DNA of 6,912 nucleotides from contig CACZPG010000081.1 of NCBI GenBank assembly GCA_902782965.1, positions 1-6,912 of the forward strand, in the 5' to 3' direction. The translations under genes were made by a program, and so were the position numbers. The stretch's first letter is position 1; the number at the start of each line of letters is the position of its first letter. The DNA comes from an uncultured Lachnospiraceae bacterium (GTDB taxonomy: Bacteria; Bacillota; Clostridia; Lachnospirales; Lachnospiraceae). Below the pieces are notes generated by a model. It ran no database searches and was not told the DNA's origin. It was given only the letters and a program-made list of their open reading frames with translations. Below are positions 1 to 6,500 of this stretch, one piece after another.

Positions 1-195
1 CAGAAATTTACGGGGATTAAGTTTAAATATACTGATAAATATATGGACATAGTGGATTATCATGCAGGTAAGAAAGAGTATTATTATCTATATAATACAA
101 CTACAGCGGAGTGTATGATTGTATCAATAGAGTCTAAAAGTAAGAAAATAATGGAATTAGGATATATATATGATTATAAACAATTATTAAAATAG
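1..195 (+). CDS. Unrecognised protein, C-terminal fragment
   Basis: This frame is open from the first base of the window to a TAG at 193-195, giving the last 64 residues of a protein whose start lies outside. I do not recognise the family. The fragment is rich in Tyr, Lys and Ile, with short alternating hydrophobic stretches (for example YYYLYN and ECMIVSIES) that look like beta strands, and it ends in YDYKQLLK. No membrane segment, cysteine motif or catalytic motif is visible. By hand count it is about 25% G+C, clearly lower than the genes to its right. It ends only nine bases before the next ATG, and the following Shine-Dalgarno (AGGA, 194-197) overlaps its stop codon, so it is probably in the same transcript as the helix-turn-helix gene and the kinase. 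It is coding by its open frame and context; its function is unknown. Confidence 0.6.
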   Translation, partial: QKFTGIKFKYTDKYMDIVDYHAGKKEYYYLYNTTTAECMIVSIESKSKKIMELGYIYDYKQLLK

Positions 196-204
196 GAATG
201 ATCT

Positions 205-666
205 ATGAGAACAACAGATGACTTAATGAAACAACTGAATTCAACGGTTTCGGATGAGCATATGCTGGAAGATTATCTGAAGAATATAGAAAGATATAAT
301 GGTAATTCTTTCAAGGATTATTTCGAAATCCTGATGAAACGTCACGGGAAGACCAGACCTGAGGTAGTGAAGGCTTCACATATTGAGAGGACCTTCGCGG
401 AACACATGATTGGTGGTTCCAAGAAGATTACACGAAATAATCTGCTGGCTCTGTGTATTGCCTGTGGCTGCACATTTCCGGAGGTGGAGAAGTGCCTGAA
501 GCTGAGCTCAAACAGTGCCCTATATTCTAAGAAACAGAGGGATGCGATCATTATTTATTCAATTAATCGCGGTTTGTCTGTTAGGGAAACCAATGATATA
601 CTGTATGAAAATGGTATGGAACTTCTGGTGAGATATGAAAAATCTGATGAACGACAAAACAGTTAA
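205..666 (+). CDS. Helix-turn-helix-like putative DNA-binding regulator, partner of kinase
   Basis: A 153-residue, probably cytoplasmic protein with no signal peptide or membrane segment. Residues about 35-100 have the pattern of a five-helix XRE-like fold: a first helix (FKDYFEILMKRHG), a turn-plus-helix (TRPEVVKASHIERTFAEHMIGG), then a helix starting at KKITRNNLLALCIACG. A further helical pair (RDAIIIYSINRGL, then SVRETNDILYENG) follows at about 112-138. This arrangement resembles small helix-turn-helix proteins encoded beside Ser/Thr kinases in Clostridia; that comparison is from memory and untested. The ATG at 205 has AGGA at 194-197, seven bases upstream. The 3' end overlaps the kinase start by 32 nt, which argues for co-expression. 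It may bind DNA to control its own operon, or act as an adaptor or substrate of the kinase. A cysteine cluster (Cys84, 87, 89, 97) is odd for the fold. The coding call is firm, the helix-turn-helix call moderate and the target unknown. Confidence 0.8.
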   Translation: MRTTDDLMKQLNSTVSDEHMLEDYLKNIERYNGNSFKDYFEILMKRHGKTRPEVVKASHIERTFAEHMIGGSKKITRNNLLALCIACGCTFPEVEKCLKLSSNSALYSKKQRDAIIIYSINRGLSVRETNDILYENGMELLVRYEKSDERQNS

Positions 667-1990
667 TGATCTTCACAATTACATAGATAAAATATACGAG
701 CCCCTGAAATATCTGAACGATAAGGAAAATGTAATCCTTGTCAGAAGCAGAATAGATAAGGGGCTTTATGTGGTTAAATATGTCAAAACCAATGAAAGAC
801 AGATTTATGATACCCTGAAGGAGGCTGCAATCCCGGGAATACCCGAAATATATGAAATAGTCAGTTCTCCTGATGAGGTTCTTGTAGTGGAGGAGTACAT
901 CAAAGGAATTACACTGGAAGAATTTACAGATTATTATCTGTCAGATTTTCAGGGGACTGAGGATAAGAATTATGCTAAAGACTTTGATAAGGGCTATGAT
1001 AAATGGACTTTAAGTGGAGCTTTGGATATTGATTCAGAACGTGATATGGATAGTATCGGCCTGGTTCTGAAGCTGGTTAATAAGCTTTGTGAAATACTTG
1101 ATAAGCTTCATAGTCTTCAGCCTGCAATCATTCATCGTGATATCAAACCGGATAATATAATAATAGATGAGACCGGAAATGTGTTCCTGCTGGATTTCAA
1201 TATATCCAGATATTATAAGGGCGGATATGAGAAGGATACCGTGAATATGGGAACCAATGGCTTTGCTGCACCGGAGCAGTTTGGATTCGGAGAGAGCAGT
1301 AACAGAACGGATATCTATGGACTGGGTGCAACAGTTAAGTACATTTGCGAGAAATGTGACATTAAGTCTGAACGTATAGATACTTTTGTCAGAAAATGTA
1401 TGGAGCTCTCACCGGACGACAGATTTGCTGATGCACCTGCCGCGTGGAGATATCTGGAATGCCAGTTAACCGGAGAAGAGAATCGTGATATGGATATCTC
1501 CTTCCAAAACAGCTCTGTGAATACCCCGGAGGAAAATAAGAGTGTAACTTCATATATGGAGAGAAGGGTGAATCCTTCTTATGTACTTCCTCTTAGAATC
1601 ATATGTAATAACTGTAATGAAGAGATGGAGATACATTCATATATGAATCACATCAAATGCAGTACCTGTGGTTCCATACTTCCTTTTAAGGGGTTTGATT
1701 ATAAGACAATTGACTGGCAGTCAAGTATGTACAGCTCGGTAAAGCTATGGACAGACTGTATGGTATGCAGGAGTCCGAATATGTATCTCGGAGCTGAAGG
1801 GAAGGTTTGGAAATGCCCTGACTGCAGATTTAAGATGACTGCAGAAGAGAAGGAGGAGTCAGTCTTCTGGTTCTGCGATGACTGCGAGACATTTCTGAAT
1901 ATTCAGGAGAATTTCTCTACGGATAAAGGAATCTGGATATGTTCAGAATGTGGCTTTGAAAATGATGTAACAGAAGATAATATTATATAA
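635..1990 (+). CDS. Ser/Thr protein kinase with three C-terminal zinc ribbons
   Basis: A 451-residue eukaryote-like protein kinase without a transmembrane helix, so probably soluble. Kinase landmarks are: beta-3 lysine Lys48 (YVVK), probable helix-C glutamate Glu54 (Glu63 is an alternative), catalytic loop HRDIKPDN at 167-174 with Asp169 and Asn174, metal-binding Asp187 in DFN (normally DFG), activation loop to GT 206-207, APEQF at 212-216, helix-F Asp226 and the late Arg263. No clear GxGxxG loop precedes Lys48. An acidic, poorly conserved-looking insert sits at about 103-138. The tail has three CxxC pairs-of-pairs: Cys324/327/342/345, Cys375/378/394/397 and Cys414/417/436/439, as in zinc ribbons. 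Phosphotransfer activity is therefore likely, with the ribbons binding partner proteins or nucleic acid (inference). ATG 635 overlaps the upstream gene and has GGTG at 627-630. An in-frame ATG at 647 is possible but has a worse ribosome site. Zinc-ribbon kinases are known in TerY-P type gene sets, but no phosphatase or vWA gene lies within this window. Confidence 0.93.
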   Translation: MKNLMNDKTVNDLHNYIDKIYEPLKYLNDKENVILVRSRIDKGLYVVKYVKTNERQIYDTLKEAAIPGIPEIYEIVSSPDEVLVVEEYIKGITLEEFTDYYLSDFQGTEDKNYAKDFDKGYDKWTLSGALDIDSERDMDSIGLVLKLVNKLCEILDKLHSLQPAIIHRDIKPDNIIIDETGNVFLLDFNISRYYKGGYEKDTVNMGTNGFAAPEQFGFGESSNRTDIYGLGATVKYICEKCDIKSERIDTFVRKCMELSPDDRFADAPAAWRYLECQLTGEENRDMDISFQNSSVNTPEENKSVTSYMERRVNPSYVLPLRIICNNCNEEMEIHSYMNHIKCSTCGSILPFKGFDYKTIDWQSSMYSSVKLWTDCMVCRSPNMYLGAEGKVWKCPDCRFKMTAEEKEESVFWFCDDCETFLNIQENFSTDKGIWICSECGFENDVTEDNII

Positions 1991-2002
1991 TAGTTATAAG
2001 CC

Positions 2003-2031
2003 TTGTAAACTCTGATAGTTTCTGATATAGT
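2003..2031 (+). promoter_or_regulatory. Predicted sigma-A promoter for the glmU-like/pth/mfd operon
   Basis: TTGTAA (2003-2008, four of six matches to the -35 consensus), a 17-nt spacer, and TATAGT (2026-2031, five of six to the -10 consensus) with TG one base upstream (2023-2024), making an extended -10. Transcription would begin near 2038 and give a leader of about 100 nt before the ATG at 2140. It begins only 12 bases after the kinase stop codon, at a natural operon boundary. The call is by motif only. Confidence 0.5.
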
Positions 2032-2054
2032 AGGTGAGTTATTTGTTGTTGGTT

Positions 2055-2083
2055 ATGGTATCAGGATTTACTCTGATACCCAT
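2055..2083 (+). promoter_or_regulatory. Leader hairpin 1, perfect 8-bp inverted repeat
   Basis: GGTATCAG (2057-2064) and CTGATACC (2073-2080) are perfect reverse complements around an 8-nt loop. The stem can extend by AT/AT (2055-2056 with 2082-2083) past one bulged C. The following bases (atatcaatattta) are A+T-rich but contain no real run of T. It could be a weak terminator for the kinase transcript, but it lies downstream of the predicted promoter and so would be inside the next mRNA's leader. A leader or attenuator-like structure is equally possible. Confidence 0.45.
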
Positions 2084-2119
2084 ATCAATATTTAGTTGCA
2101 GTAGTTTGCGCTATTGATA
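2083..2119 (+). promoter_or_regulatory. Leader hairpin 2, 8-bp inverted repeat upstream of the ribosome site
   Basis: TATCAATA (2083-2090) and TATTGATA (2112-2119) are perfect reverse complements around a 21-nt loop. Inside the loop GCA (2098-2100) can pair with TGC (2107-2109). The long stem is nearly all A-T and weak by itself, but it would stack directly on hairpin 1. It ends seven bases before the Shine-Dalgarno region, so it does not cover that site directly. It could be chance in an A+T-rich gap. Confidence 0.3.
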
Positions 2120-2125
2120 AAAGAG

Positions 2126-2133
2126 AAAGAGGA
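2126..2133 (+). promoter_or_regulatory. Ribosome binding site of the glmU-like gene
   Basis: The purine-rich AAAGAGGA sits six bases before the ATG at 2140 and is a good match to the 16S anti-Shine-Dalgarno. It fixes the start that also gives the canonical N-terminal strand FKAVILAAGKGTRM. Confidence 0.7.
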
Positions 2134-2139
2134 ATTATT

Positions 2140-2886
2140 ATGGATAAGTTCAAGGCAGTTATACTTGCAGCAGGCAAGGGTACCAGAATGGAGTCTGACC
2201 TCCCCAAGGTTCTTCATAAGGTATGCGGCCAGACAATGGTTCATTATGTGATTAATGCTGCTAAGGATGCGGGCGCTATGGACGTAATTGTGATTGTAGG
2301 CTATCAGGGACAGCTCGTTAAAAGAGAAATTGTAGATGTAGTAGATTTCACTGAACAGAGAGAACAGCTGGGTACGGGACATGCGGTAATGTGTGCCAGA
2401 GATATGATCGGTACAGAAGGCGACACCGTAATTCTCTGCGGAGATACACCTCTCATTACTGCGGAAACCATTAAGAAGCTTCGTGAGCTTCATAAGAAAG
2501 AATCTAACGGAGTCACTGTTCTGTCTGCTATAGTTGAGGATCCTACAGGATATGGAAGAATTATCCGTGATGCGGAGGGGAACTTCCTTAGAATCACTGA
2601 GCATAAAGACTGTACAGAGGAAGAACTGAAAGTAAATGAGATTAATTCCGGAATGTATGTATTCAATTCGGAAGCGCTTTCCTTCAGTCTTGATAAGATA
2701 ACTAATGATAATTCACAGGGGGAGTATTATCTCACTGATACAATTCAGATAATCAAAACCGCGGGGCTTAAGGTGAATGCGATGCCGGTAGAAGATGTAA
2801 ATGAAATTCTCGGTGTCAATACTAAGAAGCAGCTCGCCGAAGCTGAAGAAATAATGCAAGAGAGAATCAATAAAGAAGCAGAGTAA
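2140..2886 (+). CDS. GlmU-type N-acetylglucosamine-1-phosphate uridylyltransferase, pyrophosphorylase domain only
   Basis: This cytoplasmic enzyme should join UTP and GlcNAc-1-phosphate to give UDP-GlcNAc, the precursor of peptidoglycan. All 248 residues belong to the Rossmann-like nucleotidyltransferase half of GlmU. They include LAAGKGTRM at 9-17, SDLPKVLH at 19-26 with Lys23, QLGTGHA at 76-82, the metal-binding Asp102 in CGDTPL, GYGRI at 137-141, Glu154, INSGMY at 168-173, EYYLTD at 195-200 and GVNTK at 225-229 with Asn227, the second metal ligand in E. coli GlmU. A charged helix then ends the protein. Full GlmU is about 450-460 residues and carries a left-handed beta-helix acetyltransferase domain, absent here. 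Only 33 nt separate the stop from pth, so no broken remnant follows. The acetylation step must therefore be done by another protein, or a second full GlmU exists elsewhere. A related sugar nucleotidyltransferase is possible, but motif similarity to GlmU is strong. No gene symbol is given because the protein is only half of GlmU. Confidence 0.9.
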   Translation: MDKFKAVILAAGKGTRMESDLPKVLHKVCGQTMVHYVINAAKDAGAMDVIVIVGYQGQLVKREIVDVVDFTEQREQLGTGHAVMCARDMIGTEGDTVILCGDTPLITAETIKKLRELHKKESNGVTVLSAIVEDPTGYGRIIRDAEGNFLRITEHKDCTEEELKVNEINSGMYVFNSEALSFSLDKITNDNSQGEYYLTDTIQIIKTAGLKVNAMPVEDVNEILGVNTKKQLAEAEEIMQERINKEAE

Positions 2887-2902
2887 AGTAATATATTCAT
2901 CC

Positions 2903-2919
2903 GGAGCGAAGCGAAGATT
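2903..2919 (+). promoter_or_regulatory. Unusual ribosome binding region of pth
   Basis: GGAG (2903-2906) is 13 bases from the ATG at 2920, farther than the usual 5-9. The only closer purine stretch is GCGAAGA. The start is nevertheless set by homology, because MKIIVGLGNPG is the standard Pth N-terminus. A tandem GCGAA repeat fills the gap. Initiation may be weak or helped by coupling to the upstream gene 33 bases away. Confidence 0.35.
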
Positions 2920-3477
2920 ATGAAGATAATAGTAGGGCTTGGAAATCCCGGGCTTAAATATGCAGGTACACGTCATAATATGGGGTTCTCAGCTATCTAT
3001 GAATTGTCTGACAGGTACAGAATTCCTTTGAACAAAAAGGAGTGCAAGGCTGTAACCGGTCATGGTATCATAGAAGGTGAGAAGGTCATTATAGCTCAGC
3101 CTCAGACCTATATGAATCTGAGTGGGGAGGCTGTCAGAGCGCTTATTGATTTCTATAAATGTACTGCCGAGGATCTGATCATCATTTATGATGATTCGGA
3201 TATGGATGTGGGCAGAATAAGAATCCGTAAGAAGGGCAGTGCCGGCGGACACAACGGGATAAAGAATATAATTGAACACTTGGGAGATGACACCTTCGAT
3301 CGGATTAAGATAGGTATCGGCAGCAGACCGGCAGATTGGGACATGGCAGATTATGTTCTCAGTCGTCCCCTTAAGGATGAGCTTCCTCAGATAAGAGATG
3401 CGGTATCAGATGCGGCATCTGCCGTTGAAGAAATAATAGCTAATGGCGCTGATTCAGCAATGAACAGATTCAATTAA
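2920..3477 (+). CDS. pth: Peptidyl-tRNA hydrolase (bacterial Pth family)
   Basis: It hydrolyses the ester bond between the peptide and the tRNA of prematurely released peptidyl-tRNAs, returning free tRNA to translation in the cytoplasm. The bacterial family is usually essential. The 185-residue length is typical. Signature segments are all present: GLGNPGLKYAGTRHNMGF at 6-23 with Asn9 and the catalytic His19 (E. coli His20), QPQTYMNLSG at 60-69 with Asn66, YDDSDMDVG at 90-98 with Asp91 (E. coli Asp93), and GSAGGHNGIKNI at 106-117 with His111 and Asn112. The KIGIGSRP strand follows at 130-137. The gene is intact with no odd insertions. It lies 33 nt after the glmU-like gene and 45 nt before mfd, the usual pth-mfd order in Firmicutes, and is probably read from the promoter upstream of 2140. 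Nothing looking like a terminator lies on either side. Confidence 0.97.
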   Translation: MKIIVGLGNPGLKYAGTRHNMGFSAIYELSDRYRIPLNKKECKAVTGHGIIEGEKVIIAQPQTYMNLSGEAVRALIDFYKCTAEDLIIIYDDSDMDVGRIRIRKKGSAGGHNGIKNIIEHLGDDTFDRIKIGIGSRPADWDMADYVLSRPLKDELPQIRDAVSDAASAVEEIIANGADSAMNRFN

Positions 3478-3511
3478 ATGTGTTAATAAGAACCATTTCC
3501 CATTGGCTTAT

Positions 3512-3517
3512 AAGGTG
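3512..3517 (+). promoter_or_regulatory. Ribosome binding site deciding the mfd start
   Basis: AAGGTG ends five bases before the ATG at 3523. The reading frame is closed upstream by TAA at 3511-3513, so only the GTG at 3517, which lies inside the Shine-Dalgarno itself, or the ATG at 3523 could start the protein. The ATG is preferred. Confidence 0.65.
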
Positions 3518-3522
3518 TGGTT

Positions 3523-6500
3523 ATGAATGCACTTACGAATACTGTAAGACAGTCTTCAGGTCTAGGGAAGAAGGATTCCCTCAAGTGTCCCGTAAATGTG
3601 TGGGGCATCACGAGAAGTGCAGTGCCTTGTGCATCGGAAATAGTAAGGGGCGACAGTAAATTCTCACTTATCATTACTTATGACATGGCGAGAGCAGAGA
3701 AGCTCTGTCAGGATTATAAGTATTATGACAAAGAGGTTTTTCTGTATCCGGCCAAGGATGCTCTTTTCTATTCCGCTGATGTACACGGAAATCTGACTTC
3801 AGCCAAGAGACTTGAAATCCTGAAAAGAATATATAGAAATGAACCGACGGTTATTGTAACGACCATTGAGGGAGTGATGGATAAACTCCCGGATATGATC
3901 TACTTCAGACGTCATGCATTTACACTGGTTCAGGGACAGGAAATCTCCACAGAAGAGATATGTTCCAGACTGGTAATGCTGGGGTATGAAAATGTACCTG
4001 TAGTTCAGTCGAGAGGGCAGTTTTCTGTCAGGGGTGGAATAATTGATATATACCCCCTTACAGAAGAGTGCCCTGCTCGTGTTGAGTTCTTCGGCGATGA
4101 GATAGATTCTATCAGATACTTCGATGAGGGTTCCCAGAGATCTATTGAGGAATGCTCCAGTATAGAGGTATTTCCTGCCAGTGAGTATGTGCTGAGTGAA
4201 GATCGTATCAGACGCGGACTGGAGAAGATTGAGAAGGAAACTGACCAGGTTGCAGGTACTTTCAAAAAGAATTTCAAGACAGAGTGCTACAGCAGGCTTA
4301 CTTCTTATATCAGACATATCAAGGAAGAACTGCTGGAGTATAATTCCAAATCCGGACTTGATAATTTCGTAGGCTATTTCTTCGGAACGACAGTTTCATT
4401 TCTGGATTATCTTCCTGAAGATACTCCTATATGTATAGATGAACCTGCGAGAGTATACGAGAGTGCATCAGGTTATTCTAAAGAGTTTACGGTAGCCATG
4501 ACTGCAAGAATCGAGAATGGATATATTCTTCCTGGACAGGCGGATGTGCTTTACAGTTCACAGGAAACTATAGCAAGACTTACTATGAGGAAGCTGTATC
4601 TTTTCTCTGAATTCTACAGGAAAGAGACTGACTGGGATGAGAAATCTTCCGTATGTTTCAATACCAAGAGTGTTGTTTCCTACAGAGGGGACATTAATGA
4701 ACTGATCAAGGATATCAGAGCCTGGAGAAAGGATGACTACAGAATTCTTATTGTATCTCCGTCTAAGACAAGGGCTAAGCGACTGGTTGATTCCTTTATG
4801 GATGAAGAAATACCGGCCTTCTTCTCGGAGAGCAGGAGCAGAGAACTTCAGCCGAGAGAGGTTATGGTTACCAGCGGGGTTCTGGCAGAGGGATACATTG
4901 TCAGTGATGCGAAACTGGTTCTCATCAGTGAGGGTGAGATATTCGGAAAAGAAGGTGGAGGAAAGAAGCGTAGACTTCCCAAGAAATATGAGGGAGAGAG
5001 CTATGCCTCTGTAAGTGATATCGGTATCGGAGATTATGTGGTTCATGAGAGACACGGTATCGGAATCTACAAGGGTATTGAAAAGGTCAAAACCCTGGAT
5101 GGAAGAATAAGAGATTATATTAATATAGATTATGCAGGTGGCGGGAGGTTATTCATTCCTGTTGAACAGCTGAGTCTGATAGGGAAATATTCTAACAAGG
5201 ACTCGGCAAAGCCTAAGCTTAACAAGCTGGGAGGCGAGACCTGGAATAAGACCAGAAGCCGTGTGAAAGCACATATAGATAATCTGGCTGATGAACTGAT
5301 AGAACTCTATGCGGCAAGAAACAGCAAGAAAGGCTATGCTTTCTCAGAGGATACGGTATGGCAGAGAGAATTTGAGGAACTGTTCCTATATGAAGAAACT
5401 CCTGACCAGCTCAAGGCTATCGAAGATACCAAGCATGACATGGAAAGTACTAAGATCATGGACAGGCTTATCTGCGGTGACGTGGGCTTCGGTAAGACTG
5501 AGGTGGCTATCAGAGCTGCATTCAAGGCGGTGCAGGATAATAAGCAGGTGGCTTATCTGGTGCCTACGACGATTCTGGCAGAACAGCATTACCAGACCTT
5601 CGTGGAAAGAATGAAGGATTATCCGATTAATGTCAGAATGCTTTCCAGATTCTGTACAACGAAAGAGAAAAATGAAATAGTACAGGGACTTAAGAAGGGT
5701 AGTGTAGATATAGTTATAGGTACTCACAGGCTGCTTTCCAAAGATGTTGAGTATAAATCCCTGGGGCTTCTCATTATCGATGAGGAGCAGCGTTTCGGTG
5801 TCAAGCATAAGGAAACCATCAAACAGATGAAGAATACTGTGGATGTACTTACCCTTACTGCTACTCCGATTCCGAGAACCCTGCATATGAGTCTGATCGG
5901 AATCAGAGACATGAGTCTGCTGGAGGAACCTCCTGTGGACAGAAGACCTATTCAGACCTATGTTATGGAGTATGATAGGGAAATTGTCAAAGAAGCTATT
6001 TCCAGAGAAATGGCCAGAGGCGGTCAGGTCTATTATGTTTATAACCGGGTTGATGATATTGCAAGGATTGCACTGGAACTTCGTGCTATTCTGCCGGATG
6101 CCCGGATAGAATATGCTCATGGCAAAATGAACGGCAGAGAGCTGGAAGATATCATGCACGCCTTCATTGCGAAGGAAATTGATATACTTGTTTCTACGAC
6201 CATTATCGAAACAGGACTTGATATTCCGAATGTAAATACTATAATCATACATAATGCGGACAATTTCGGACTTGCTCAGTTGTATCAGCTGAGAGGACGT
6301 GTGGGAAGGTCTGACAGGTCGGCTTATGCATTTCTTATGTACCGCCGCGATAAAGTAATCAAAGAAGTGGCGGAGAAGAGGCTTTCTGCAATCAGGGAGT
6401 TTACAGAGCTAGGTTCAGGATATAAAATATCCATGAAAGATCTGGAGATAAGAGGCGCCGGAAATGTGCTAGGCAGCAGTCAGTCTGGGCACATGGAGGA

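Noticed and set aside
647..1990. Alternative kinase start at the ATG at 647
   Set aside because: It would still overlap the upstream gene, and its nearest Shine-Dalgarno-like bases (GGTG at 627-630) are 16 bases away, against four for the ATG at 635. The difference is only four residues, so it cannot be excluded.
2055..2095. Rho-independent terminator after the kinase gene
   Set aside because: The hairpin is real on paper, but the downstream bases are mixed A/T/C without a run of T, and the predicted promoter lies upstream of it. It is kept only as a leader structure.
2092..2604. Minus-strand open frame opposite the glmU-like gene and its leader
   Set aside because: The + strand encodes an unmistakable nucleotidyltransferase here, and the antisense product shows no recognisable domain.
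2887..2919. Frameshifted remnant of the GlmU acetyltransferase domain
   Set aside because: I read the gap and the start of pth for hexapeptide-repeat residues. The gap is only 33 nt and pth is complete from its first residue, so no remnant is present.
3605..3622. Loss of the Walker A motif in the N-terminal module of Mfd
   Set aside because: GITRSA lacks the P-loop lysine, but this module is normally degenerate and non-catalytic in Mfd proteins, so it is not an anomaly.
4733..5614. Two + strand open frames (4733-5014 and 5309-5614) in another frame within mfd
   Set aside because: Both are Arg/Ser/Trp-rich out-of-frame readings of an uninterrupted mfd frame, so there is no reason to think either is a real gene or a sign of frameshift.
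5386..6252. Long open frame of 288 codons on the minus strand
   Set aside because: It lies opposite the translocase motifs of mfd, has no ribosome site of note, and its product is rich in His, Ser and Ile with no family motif. It is a mirror of the strongly coding + strand.
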